11,442 bases of DNA, taken from contig JAEZLD010000192.1 in NCBI GenBank assembly GCA_023415335.1, positions 1-11,442 on the forward strand. The letters run 5' to 3'. Position 1 is the stretch's first letter. Each line of letters begins with the position of its first letter. Both the position numbers and the translations under genes were made by a program. This DNA comes from Bacillota bacterium. Its GTDB lineage: Bacteria; Bacillota; Clostridia; Clostridiales; Caloramatoraceae. Shown here one piece after another: positions 1 to 6,398 of this stretch. The notes beneath the pieces are model-generated. The model searched no databases. It saw only the letters and a program-made list of their open reading frames with translations, and had not been told where the DNA came from.

Positions 1-76
1 TGGCTGCCGAGGGAGGATTCGAACCCACGAATGCCTGATCCAGAGTCAGGTGCCTTACCAGCTTGGCGACTCGGCA
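1..76 (-). tRNA. tRNA-Gln (anticodon CUG), second of a tandem pair
   Basis: Read on the minus strand this is a complete cloverleaf. The acceptor TGCCGAG pairs with CTCGGCA, the D-loop contains GCTGGTAAGG, the anticodon stem CCTGA/TCAGG encloses the loop CTCTGGA, and the T arm contains GGTTCGAATCC. The 3' end is G plus an encoded CCA. Positions 34-36 are CUG, which reads the Gln codon CAG. It is base-for-base identical to the copy at 104-179 and lies 27 nt downstream of it with no promoter between, so both are probably cut from one transcript. The window edge falls exactly at its CCA end. Confidence 0.95.
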
Positions 77-103
77 ATATTAAATTGTTGAGCTTTTTAA
101 AAT

Positions 104-179
104 TGGCTGCCGAGGGAGGATTCGAACCCACGAATGCCTGATCCAGAGTCAGGTGCCTTACCAGCTTGGCGACTCGGCA
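104..179 (-). tRNA. tRNA-Gln (anticodon CUG), first of a tandem pair
   Basis: This has the same cloverleaf as the neighbouring copy: 7-bp acceptor stem, anticodon loop CTCTGGA giving CUG, T-loop GTTCGAA, and an encoded CCA. It is the promoter-proximal copy of the pair, with its 5' end about 15 nt downstream of a TATAAT box. The two tRNAs are identical over 76 nt, which indicates recent duplication or gene conversion. Confidence 0.95.
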
Positions 180-194
180 GCGTCAACAATATAT

Positions 195-222
195 ATTATA
201 GCATCTTACTGAAAAAATGCAA
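195..222 (-). promoter_or_regulatory. Promoter of the tandem tRNA-Gln genes
   Basis: On the minus strand the -10 box TATAAT (195-200) is preceded by TGC, forming an extended -10. A partial -35 TTGCAT (217-222) lies 16 bp upstream. The first tRNA begins 15 nt downstream of the -10, so the predicted 5' leader is short. The assignment rests on motif and position only. Confidence 0.6.
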
Positions 223-283
223 TATCTATTACAAATTATTTTTTAGTAAATAGTGGCAGGATAAATGTACTACTGTGATAAAA

Positions 284-2086
284 CTATATCTTATACCTGG
301 CAACCCTTCCGAATACATCCTGGGTAGTTCTTATGCGGACATATATACCTTCCTCCCTGTACTCCTCCTGCTCTACGCAGTTGGCATTATGAAGGTAGGA
401 AACCACACGTGTATCCTCATAGGGAATCATAAGCTCTGCATCCACAAAGCTTTTGAATAGCTCCTTGTCTATCATTTCAAGAAGTCTGTCCAGATTGGTT
501 CCCTGGAGGGCTGATATTTCTATTATATTACAATATTTGCTGCGTATTTCAGAAACCACCGCTTCATCTGCCTTATCAAGCTTGTTGCATGCTACAATGA
601 CATTCTTATTGTCTGCTCCTATTTCTCTAAGCACCCCGTTGACAGTTTCTATCTGGGCCACAGCATTCTGACTGGAGGCGTCCACCACATGTACCAGCAG
701 GTTGCTATAGATGGTTTCCTCAAGTGTTGACTTGAATGCCTCCACAAGGTCATGGGGAAGCTTCCTTATAAAGCCTACTGTATCTGAAACGAGCACATCC
801 TTCCCTGATGGGAGGGTAACCTGCCTTGTAGTGGTATCAAGGGTTGCAAAAAGCATGTCTGCCTCAAAAACACCTTCTTTATCTCTGCCTGCTATCTGGC
901 AAAGCTTGTTTCTTAAGGTTGACTTACCTGCATTGGTATACCCCACTAAGGATACTACAGGAATCTCATTAGCCTTTCTTCTCTCCCTCTGTATTCCTCT
1001 GTTCTTTCTTATATTCTCAAGCTCCTGCTCTATGTCATTTATCCTTCCTCTTATATGCCGCCTGTCTATCTCAAGCTTCTTTTCTCCCGGGCCTCTGGTG
1101 CCTATTCCTCCACCTGTTCTGGAAAGTACAAGTCCCATACCCATAAGCCTTGGAAGCCTGTATTTCAGCTGTGCCAGCTCAACCTGTATCTTACCTTCCC
1201 TGGATTTTGCCCTTTGTGCGAATATATCCAGTATAAGCACGGTCCTGTCTATAACCTTGCAGCCTATAGCCTCCTCCAGGTTTCTTACCTGAGCCCCTGT
1301 AAGCTCATCATCAAATATCACGGTATCTGCCATAAGGCTTTGCTTCAGTAAGGAAAGCTCACTGGCCTTACCGCTTCCTATATAATATGCATTATCTATC
1401 TTGCTTTTTTTCTGTATTACAGTTTCAACCACCTGGGCTCCTGCTGTTTCTGCCAATTCCTTAAGCTCCTCCACAGACTCCTGGCTTGAGTATTGGTCCA
1501 TGCTGATTCCACCAACCAATATTACCCTTTCTGCCCTGGCATCCTCTACATCATGTATCCTTTCATAAAGCTGTGACTCCATCTCCTGGATTATGTCTAT
1601 TAGCTTAACATCACCTATTCTATCGATACTTTCAGGACCTATAACAGATATGGAGTTTGCCAGCTGCCCATCCTGTATATCTATAAATCCGCAGGAAAAC
1701 TGAACCGGAGCTTCCCCCTGGACACTGACGGCTGTCATACAGTCAAACTTCAGAGAAATAAGTGATGTAACATCCACTGAGGATAGCATGGCACTTCCTG
1801 AAGGATGGGTGTGTATACAGCGTATGCCACTTAAGGCAGACTCATCTCTTTTCTCTGTCAGGTCCTGAAGGCTCACAGTGTTGCTGTCGCCTATAGCTAC
1901 ATCCAGCACCTTTCCTCTTCTGTTTATATATATGGATATTTCCCTGTTTATCCTGCCAGATATTTTGCATATAATATCCAGTATTTCATGAGTAGCAATA
2001 GCTCCCCTGTCACAGTCCATATCATATAAGCCTTCCAGTTCCTCTATATATATCTTACGTACTCCCTCTGTTTCGCCTCTTATCAT
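284..2086 (-). CDS. hflX: Ribosome-associated GTPase HflX, long form with N-terminal JAMM-like domain
   Basis: HflX binds the 50S subunit and splits stalled or hibernating ribosomes under stress (family knowledge). In this 600-residue protein the HflX N-terminal domain spans about 186-280. The Gly-rich segment SRTGGGIGTRGPGEKK (322-337) leads into a helical linker. The G domain has G1 GYTNAGKST (382-390), G3 DTVGF (435-439), G4 NKLD (501-504) and G5 SAL (525-527). About 180 residues precede the HflX core, whereas short HflX proteins are about 400-430 in total. This extension holds HTHPSG and fits the JAMM pattern HxHx7SxxD at H92, H94, S102 and D105, with a possible upstream Glu at E49. I chose the ATG at 2086 because GGGAGG ends 8 nt before it; the GTG at 2095 would overlap that site. 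The gene stands alone, with the tRNA-Gln pair downstream. The GTPase call is firm and the role of the extension is inferred. Confidence 0.95.
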   Translation of the reverse strand: MIRGETEGVRKIYIEELEGLYDMDCDRGAIATHEILDIICKISGRINREISIYINRRGKVLDVAIGDSNTVSLQDLTEKRDESALSGIRCIHTHPSGSAMLSSVDVTSLISLKFDCMTAVSVQGEAPVQFSCGFIDIQDGQLANSISVIGPESIDRIGDVKLIDIIQEMESQLYERIHDVEDARAERVILVGGISMDQYSSQESVEELKELAETAGAQVVETVIQKKSKIDNAYYIGSGKASELSLLKQSLMADTVIFDDELTGAQVRNLEEAIGCKVIDRTVLILDIFAQRAKSREGKIQVELAQLKYRLPRLMGMGLVLSRTGGGIGTRGPGEKKLEIDRRHIRGRINDIEQELENIRKNRGIQRERRKANEIPVVSLVGYTNAGKSTLRNKLCQIAGRDKEGVFEADMLFATLDTTTRQVTLPSGKDVLVSDTVGFIRKLPHDLVEAFKSTLEETIYSNLLVHVVDASSQNAVAQIETVNGVLREIGADNKNVIVACNKLDKADEAVVSEIRSKYCNIIEISALQGTNLDRLLEMIDKELFKSFVDAELMIPYEDTRVVSYLHNANCVEQEEYREEGIYVRIRTTQDVFGRVARYKI

Positions 2087-2252
2087 ATAAACCACCTCCC
2101 AATTACGTAATAATTATATAGTAAGAGTCTTAGATTAACAACAGCTACATGGTGTAAATTATAATTATATAAAATCTTTCATAAATACTTTCATTATGAT
2201 GTGTGGTATTATAAAACTTGTATTATACAATATGCAAAAGGAATGATAGGAG

Positions 2253-2780
2253 ATGAAACTATCCATGAATAATATACATTTAGTAAAGCCAAGTGGAAAA
2301 TATGAAAACAGCTTTAAGTCCTATGCCCTTTCTTATAAGGAAATCAACGACGAGCATTATTTTAATAAATATAGGCCTGCATTGGAGGATTTTAAAAGCT
2401 ATATACATGCCTTGGAAAAGTTATCTGAGGAAATAAATCTTTATGAGGGCCAGGTGCCAGTATCAAACTTTTGGCTCATCCACGGAGATGATGTAGTAGG
2501 TGTCGTAAGAATCCGTCATAAGGAGGACGGTTCTGCAGGGCATATAGGCTATGACATATCCCCAGAATTCAGAAAAATGGGTTACGGCACAGAGCTTTTA
2601 AGGCTTGCGCTCCAGGAAGCCTCAAAGCTTGGCATAAACAACGCCATTTTAACATGTTCTACAGCCAACACTTCTTCAAGAAGGATAATCGAGAAAAACG
2701 GTGGCATACTGCAAGGCACCATATTTGATGAAGAAGATCAGGAATATATGTACAAGTACAGTATTAAAACCTCCATTTAA
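2253..2780 (+). CDS. GNAT-family N-acetyltransferase
   Basis: The 175-residue protein has the GNAT fold signatures. Motif A (about 81-125) contains the beta strand VVGVVRIRH and the acetyl-CoA pyrophosphate loop R-K-M-G-Y-G-T at 107-113. Motif B is around NTSSRRIIEKNGG (139-151). Proteins of this family transfer an acetyl group from acetyl-CoA to an amine; the substrate (protein N-terminus, small amine or drug) cannot be told from sequence. The start is uncertain. AAGGA lies 11 nt before the ATG at 2253, while AGGAG directly abuts that ATG and lies 12 nt before a second ATG at 2265 (residue 5). The gene is monocistronic, divergent from hflX across a 160-bp AT-rich gap, and converges on the Nudix gene. 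Confidence 0.88.
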   Translation: MKLSMNNIHLVKPSGKYENSFKSYALSYKEINDEHYFNKYRPALEDFKSYIHALEKLSEEINLYEGQVPVSNFWLIHGDDVVGVVRIRHKEDGSAGHIGYDISPEFRKMGYGTELLRLALQEASKLGINNAILTCSTANTSSRRIIEKNGGILQGTIFDEEDQEYMYKYSIKTSI

Positions 2781-2826
2781 ATGATTATTCACTGCTTGTT
2801 TAGTTATAGAAAATCCTGCCGTTTTT

Positions 2827-3360
2827 TCAAGCAGGCTCTTCTGTATTTGCTTTGAAATACCCATCCAGAAGCAGCAGTTCTAGTACCCTGGCCTCACGCT
2901 CAAGCATGGCAGAAGCTTTCGGTCCATGGCCCTTATCCCTGTTCCTTTTAACTGCCGCCATGGGTTCGACAAATTCCAGTGTAAAAAGCTCATCTGCTTC
3001 ATAGTCATCTAAACACTGTGGGACAACATCCTTCTCTACCTGGCAGATATAATAATAGTTATCCTGTATGAATATATCATCTTCTATACCCTTCTGTACC
3101 CGGTGAACAAGGCCATATTCTTTAATTGTATCAGAAATAACAACCATCCCTGATTCCTCTAGTACTTCACGAACCAGCGCTTCAATATGGTTTTCTCCGG
3201 ACTCAATTCCACCACCAGGGAACTTATAATAATCATATTTCAAGCTATGCACCATTCCAATTTTCCCATCTCGGATGATTATGCCCCTAACTGAAGGCCG
3301 TACACCAACCTTGCCATTTACATCATAGTCCTTCATATCCATTTCAAATAGTAATCTCAT
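2827..3360 (-). CDS. Nudix hydrolase domain protein
   Basis: The 177-residue protein has an exact Nudix box, Gx5Ex7REUxEExGU, at residues 50-72: G50, E56, R64, E65, E68, E69, G71 and a final hydrophobic M72. Nudix enzymes use the box glutamates to bind Mg2+ and hydrolyse nucleoside diphosphates linked to another moiety; the substrate is not predictable here. The region before the box (21-49) has the usual strand pattern, with KFPGGGIESGE leading into the motif. Residues 148-170 form a charged C-terminal helix. AGAGGTG lies 6 nt before the ATG. The reading frame stops 46 bp from the end of the converging GNAT gene. A hairpin about 100 bp upstream separates it from the parvulin gene, so it is probably transcribed alone. 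Confidence 0.9.
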   Translation of the reverse strand: MRLLFEMDMKDYDVNGKVGVRPSVRGIIIRDGKIGMVHSLKYDYYKFPGGGIESGENHIEALVREVLEESGMVVISDTIKEYGLVHRVQKGIEDDIFIQDNYYYICQVEKDVVPQCLDDYEADELFTLEFVEPMAAVKRNRDKGHGPKASAMLEREARVLELLLLDGYFKANTEEPA

Positions 3361-3456
3361 TTGTTCACCTCTTTAATTTCTTCCTTTTGCTTATCTCATG
3401 TGAAGCCATGTAAAAACAATCCTATCCTTACTGCGAGAAGGCTTTTTTAATATTCA

Positions 3457-3497
3457 AAGAGCAGATGGCACTCATAGTCAAGTCTCCATCTGCTCTT
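3457..3497 (-). terminator. Strong hairpin downstream of the parvulin gene, probable terminator
   Basis: A perfect 12-bp stem (3457-3468 with 3486-3497, AAGAGCAGATGG and its complement) encloses a 17-nt loop that can add three further inner pairs. It lies about 60 nt beyond the stop of the minus-strand parvulin gene and before the Nudix gene. The following bases on the minus strand (TGAATATT) are only moderately U-rich, so termination is likely but not certain. It could also be an mRNA-stabilising end or a bidirectional structure. Confidence 0.5.
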
Positions 3498-3558
3498 ATA
3501 ATCATAAAGAAAATAAATGTATAAAGAAAGCTCTTTGAAAGCCCTTCAACACTTCTTA

Positions 3559-4302
3559 TTATTTTATCTCTATGCTATATTTTCCCTTAAGTCCATTTAC
3601 GTAGTCAATATACAAAGCATTCTGCTTTTCCTGGAGCATATGGTTTCTTATAAGGTCCCTTACATCCTCATAGGACTTTTCCTGAGGTTCATTCTTTTCC
3701 TCTACCAGTATGAGATGGTATCCAAACTGAGTTTTAACAGGCTGGCTTACAACACCCTCCTCCAATTCGAAGGCTGCATTTTCAAACTCAGGTACCATCA
3801 TGCCTCTTCCAAAGCTTCCAAGTGAGCCTCCCTGACCCTTTGATGGGCATGAGGAATACTTGCTTGCTGCATCCTCAAAGCTAAGTCCAGAGCTTATTTC
3901 ATCTTTTATCTGCTGTGCCTTCTCAAGAGTATCTACCAATATATGCTTTGCAGTAATCTGCTCATCTTCCTTGAAGTACTCCTTATTCTGCTCATAATAC
4001 TCCTTTATATCTTCCTCTTCAACAGCAGCTCCATTTATAATATCCTGTATTGCAAGCTGGGTTAAAATACCCTTACGGGCTTCCTGAAGCTGAAGCTTAT
4101 AATCCTCCCTGTTTTCCATACCGTTGTCTACTGCATCCTGATAAAGAATCTCCCAAGCAATAAGCTGATCAAGAAGCTGCCTTCTTCCCTCTGGCGTGCT
4201 CAGGCTCTGCCTTTTATCCTGTCCAAACCTTTGTATTGCGTTTTCCATGTCCATTTCTGTAATTGGGGCTCCGTTTACTACTGCAAGCATCTTATTCTCC
4301 AT
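3559..4302 (-). CDS. Parvulin-type (PpiC) peptidyl-prolyl cis-trans isomerase, cytoplasmic
   Basis: The 247-residue protein has an N-terminal helical chaperone-like region (about 8-100). A parvulin domain follows at about 115-203, marked by KHILV (119-123), the GGSLGSFGRGMMVPEF stretch (158-173) and GYHLI (194-198). A C-terminal helix follows. Parvulins speed cis-trans isomerisation of peptidyl-proline bonds and assist folding. Secreted relatives such as PrsA carry a lipoprotein signal. This one has none (MENKMLAVVNG), so it should act in the cytoplasm. AAGGAG lies 6 nt before the ATG. It is the last gene of a minus-strand cluster behind the DUF362 gene, with an 88-bp gap holding an inverted repeat. 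Confidence 0.9.
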   Translation of the reverse strand: MENKMLAVVNGAPITEMDMENAIQRFGQDKRQSLSTPEGRRQLLDQLIAWEILYQDAVDNGMENREDYKLQLQEARKGILTQLAIQDIINGAAVEEEDIKEYYEQNKEYFKEDEQITAKHILVDTLEKAQQIKDEISSGLSFEDAASKYSSCPSKGQGGSLGSFGRGMMVPEFENAAFELEEGVVSQPVKTQFGYHLILVEEKNEPQEKSYEDVRDLIRNHMLQEKQNALYIDYVNGLKGKYSIEIK

Positions 4303-4328
4303 TTGCTTCTCCTTCGCATTTTATAATA

Positions 4329-4360
4329 ATCCTTTACAATATTACCATATTATAAAGGAT
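4329..4360 (-). repeat. Imperfect inverted repeat between the DUF362 and parvulin genes
   Basis: Two 14-nt arms (4329-4342 and 4347-4360) flank TACC. They pair fully on the minus-strand RNA if one G-U wobble is allowed, whereas the plus-strand RNA has a C-A mismatch. This strand preference fits an RNA hairpin made from the minus strand. It lies 30 nt after the DUF362 stop and 27 nt before the parvulin ATG. No T-run follows, only TTATTATAAAA. A TATAAT sequence lies inside the arm, so an operator over a promoter is an alternative. Confidence 0.4.
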
Positions 4361-4390
4361 TAAGTATATAGCTATTTAACATATGTAGCT

Positions 4391-5524
4391 TTATTTTACT
4401 ACAATAATATCATACTCCCTGGTTCCAAGGCCTATCCTTTCAGCATGGTCCAAGCAGCTGCGCCACTCTGATTCCGGAGTGGAATTTCTGAAATGGTCAT
4501 GATGGTCCACAAAGTCCTTCCTTGCAAGGTTGTCAGAAAGCTGGCTATGTGGCATAGGTGTTGCCGCAAGACATGCATCAACACAGGCCTGGTCAAGTGC
4601 TAATGGGTCGAAGGAGGCAAACATTCCTATGTTAGGAAGTATAGGGGCATCATTTTCTCCATGGCAGTCACAATTTGGTGACACGTCCACAACCAATGAT
4701 ATGTGGAAGCTTGGGCGTCCATCTAATACAGCCTTTGTATACTCAGCCATGCGGCAGTTAAGCTCTGCCCCGGCATTGTTACTTTTAAACTTTATAGCAT
4801 CATAGTTGCATGCACCTAGACAGCGTCCACAGCCTACACAATTATCTTTATTTACGGTCATCTTTCTTTTCTTCTCATCAAATATCAATCCTTCGTTGGC
4901 ACATTCCTTCTGGCATCTCATGCAGGCACGGCAGCTTTCTTCCTTTACATAGGGCTTTCCGCTGCTATGCTGCTCTTTCTTACCTGCTCTGGAGCCGCAG
5001 CCCATGCCTATATTCTTTATAGCACCTCCGAAGCCTGTCATCTCATGCCCCTTGAAATGGGTAAGGCTTATGAATATATCGGCATCCATAATGGCGCGTC
5101 CTATCCTTGCTTCCTTAACATATTCTCCACCCTTTACAGGAACCGCAATATCATCAGTACCCTTAAGACCATCTCCAATAAGTATAGGGCATCCAACTGT
5201 CAGCGGTGTAAAGCCATTCTCCCATGCACACTCCAGATGTTCAAGTGCATTCTTGCGGCTTCCGGGATACATGGTGTTGCAATCAGTAAGGAAGGGCTTT
5301 CCTCCCAATTCCTTTACTACATCTGCCACAGCCCTTGCGTAGTTGGGACGCAGGTAGCTTATATTTCCCAGTTCACCAAAGTGAAGCTTTATGGCAACAA
5401 ATTTACCGTCCATATCGACCTGACCAATACCTGCTTTTTTTATAAGCTTTTTAAGCTTTGCAGGCAGTCCGTCTCCAAATGCAACTGTACGAAAATCCGA
5501 AAAATAAACCTTTGACTTTTCCAT
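4391..5524 (-). CDS. DUF362 family protein with two 4Fe-4S ferredoxin motifs
   Basis: The 377-residue protein begins with a DUF362 domain (about 1-185), recognised by VAIKLHFGELGN (43-54), FLTDCNTMYPGSRKN (78-92) and ISLTHFKGHEMTGFGGAIKN (152-171). Two CxxCxxCxxxC motifs follow: C198, C201, C204, C208 and C229, C232, C235, C239. These are typical ligands of two [4Fe-4S] clusters, though the Pro that commonly follows the last Cys is replaced by Ala and Asn. The remaining DUF362 region (about 260-377) is Cys- and His-rich. Many clostridial genomes carry this architecture; its electron partner and reaction are unknown to me. No signal peptide is visible. AGAGG lies 9 nt before the ATG. It sits between the SdpI-like gene and the parvulin gene, possibly as one loose operon. 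Confidence 0.9.
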   Translation of the reverse strand: MEKSKVYFSDFRTVAFGDGLPAKLKKLIKKAGIGQVDMDGKFVAIKLHFGELGNISYLRPNYARAVADVVKELGGKPFLTDCNTMYPGSRKNALEHLECAWENGFTPLTVGCPILIGDGLKGTDDIAVPVKGGEYVKEARIGRAIMDADIFISLTHFKGHEMTGFGGAIKNIGMGCGSRAGKKEQHSSGKPYVKEESCRACMRCQKECANEGLIFDEKKRKMTVNKDNCVGCGRCLGACNYDAIKFKSNNAGAELNCRMAEYTKAVLDGRPSFHISLVVDVSPNCDCHGENDAPILPNIGMFASFDPLALDQACVDACLAATPMPHSQLSDNLARKDFVDHHDHFRNSTPESEWRSCLDHAERIGLGTREYDIIVVK

Positions 5525-5590
5525 AATTCATAACCTCTATTCTCATAATTTTTAATTTTCCTATGAGCACAGCCTTTATTAAATATACAG

Positions 5591-5971
5591 CTACCCTCTA
5601 GGATTACCGTGGTCATCAAATTTTCTTCTTAACGCAGACTCTGTAGGAATTACCGGAATAATCATAATAACACACTGCACAAGGCAGAGCACCATACCTA
5701 TACCCCCTACAGCATCACTGTCCTTTCCCATCACTAATAGCATGACTAATGCAGAGGGTACTAGCATTGCCCAGCCTATTATCCTCCATAACCTACTGAA
5801 GTAAGCATGGGCAAAATCCCATGTGGCCTTACTTTTCATAGATCTTTCAGTTCTGTAACCTACAACCCAGTTAATTTCCTTTGGTGGTGATTTCTTGAAA
5901 GCATATCCAAATGCTATCATTATGATTGGTATTAGTAGATCCATAGCAATCATAAAAATCCAAAATCCCAT
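5591..5971 (-). CDS. SdpI-family integral membrane protein
   Basis: The 126-residue hydrophobic protein has three predicted membrane segments at about 3-24, 64-82 and 88-108. Between the first two is the family motif region VVGYRTERSMKSKATWDFAH (37-56), which matches the GYRTxRS...W..A signature of SdpI-like proteins. SdpI itself gives immunity to the Bacillus cannibalism toxin SdpC, but most clostridial homologues have no sdpC partner and none is seen here, so an immunity role is not supported. GGGAG lies 8 nt before the ATG. It is the first gene of the minus-strand cluster, 66 bp upstream of the DUF362 gene, behind a likely promoter at 6027-6055. Confidence 0.8.
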   Translation of the reverse strand: MGFWIFMIAMDLLIPIIMIAFGYAFKKSPPKEINWVVGYRTERSMKSKATWDFAHAYFSRLWRIIGWAMLVPSALVMLLVMGKDSDAVGGIGMVLCLVQCVIMIIPVIPTESALRRKFDDHGNPRG

Positions 5972-6026
5972 AATAACATCTCCCGGATTCCATTCTACAG
6001 CCTAACACAAAAAGCCTATATGAGTA

Positions 6027-6055
6027 ATTATAGCATCCAATATGTGCCATTACTA
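6027..6055 (-). promoter_or_regulatory. Probable promoter of the SdpI-like gene cluster
   Basis: On the minus strand an extended -10 (TGCTATAAT, box at 6027-6032) lies about 55 nt before the SdpI-like ATG. The -35 position 17 bp away (6050-6055, TAGTAA) is poor, as is common with extended -10 promoters. It is the best promoter match upstream of this gene. Confidence 0.45.
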
Positions 6056-6119
6056 CTATGAATTCCTTTCACCAAATATGCTGTCTATTATGCAGTTTCC
6101 AACACCTTAATAGAGGATA

Positions 6120-6148
6120 TTGAAATATTCCAGTTATTGTTTTATAAT
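6120..6148 (+). promoter_or_regulatory. Near-consensus promoter of the ABC-F leader transcript
   Basis: TTGAAA (6120-6125) and TATAAT (6143-6148) are separated by exactly 17 bp, an almost perfect sigma-A promoter. Transcription should begin near A6155. That puts the start about 27 nt before the upstream ORF and about 245 nt before the ABC-F start codon. Confidence 0.8.
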
Positions 6149-6181
6149 CATATTAGTTTTAAGATACACGGAGGTATAAGC

Positions 6182-6193
6182 ATGATCAGATAA
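6182..6193 (+). CDS. Three-codon upstream ORF (leader peptide Met-Ile-Arg)
   Basis: ATG ATC AGA TAA is preceded by GGAGG (6170-6174) with a 7-nt spacer, a ribosome site as good as that of any gene in the window. The stop codon abuts the anti-antiterminator segment at 6194. The peptide is too short to act as a protein; its translation is likely to be the sensor of the attenuator. With either the start codon or the stop codon occupied by an inhibited ribosome, the footprint would reach into 6194-6205. Minimal leader ORFs are known before other ABC-F resistance genes. Confidence 0.6.
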   Translation: MIR

Positions 6194-6345
6194 TCTATTT
6201 TCGGTAAAAGCACATAACCCAGAGTAATCCATTAAGCTATATAGCCATGGATTATGTTTTTGTGACCGGATTTAGATTGTTGCATCTATTTATGACTTTT
6301 GGCATTATCAATAAGGATAATTCTGTCATACAGGTATGGTTGCAG

Positions 6346-6379
6346 GTCTATTCCCGGTTATGTGGGGATAGACTTTTTT
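6346..6379 (+). terminator. Intrinsic terminator in the ABC-F leader
   Basis: A 10-bp stem, GTCTATTCCC (6346-6355) with GGGGATAGAC (6364-6373) including one T-G wobble, has an 8-nt loop and is followed by six T (6374-6379). It ends only 5 nt before the AAGGAG ribosome site of the ABC-F gene. No gene upstream on this strand needs terminating, so it must act on the leader RNA itself. Confidence 0.85.
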
Positions 6380-6398
6380 ATTACAAGGAGATGATAGA

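Larger units (their letters stand above)
6155..6398 (+). promoter_or_regulatory. Predicted ribosome-mediated transcription attenuator of the ABC-F gene
   Basis: The leader RNA can fold in two exclusive ways. In the off state, segment 6194-6205 (TCTATTTTCGGT), just after the upstream ORF stop, pairs with 6265-6276 (ACCGGATTTAGA), extended by CACA 6211-6214 with TGTG 6261-6264; the terminator at 6346-6379 then forms. In the on state, the same element 6263-6276 instead pairs with the left arm and loop of the terminator (TGACCGG with CCGGTTA 6354-6360, TAGA with TCTA 6347-6350), blocking it. Segments 6194-6205 and 6347-6358 agree at 10 of 12 bases, as expected of competitors. Local hairpins lie at 6226-6253 and 6291-6330. 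A ribosome stalled on the upstream ORF would cover 6194 onward and favour readthrough. The pairings are seen in sequence; the mechanism is inferred from known ABC-F leaders. Confidence 0.7.

Noticed and set aside
711..1292. 193-codon open frame on the plus strand inside hflX
   Set aside because: It lies wholly antisense to the conserved HflX G domain, has no ribosome site and gives a Ser/Pro-rich low-information translation.
2815..2835. CCTGC/GCAGG inverted repeat between the converging GNAT and Nudix genes as a bidirectional terminator
   Set aside because: The stem is only 5 bp, the T-run is inside the loop rather than after the stem, and it overlaps the Nudix stop codon.
4967..5515. 182-codon open frame on the plus strand inside the DUF362 gene
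   Set aside because: It is antisense to clear DUF362 motifs, shows no recognisable domain and has no ribosome site.
5525..5590. CTCATA/TATGAG repeat between the SdpI-like and DUF362 genes as a terminator
   Set aside because: The stem is 6 bp with an AT-rich loop and no T-run; it is too weak to claim and the genes may be cotranscribed.
5591..5971. SdpI-like gene as bacteriocin immunity protein of a toxin system
   Set aside because: No toxin, SdpC-like precursor, export or regulator gene is nearby; the neighbours are a DUF362 protein and a parvulin.
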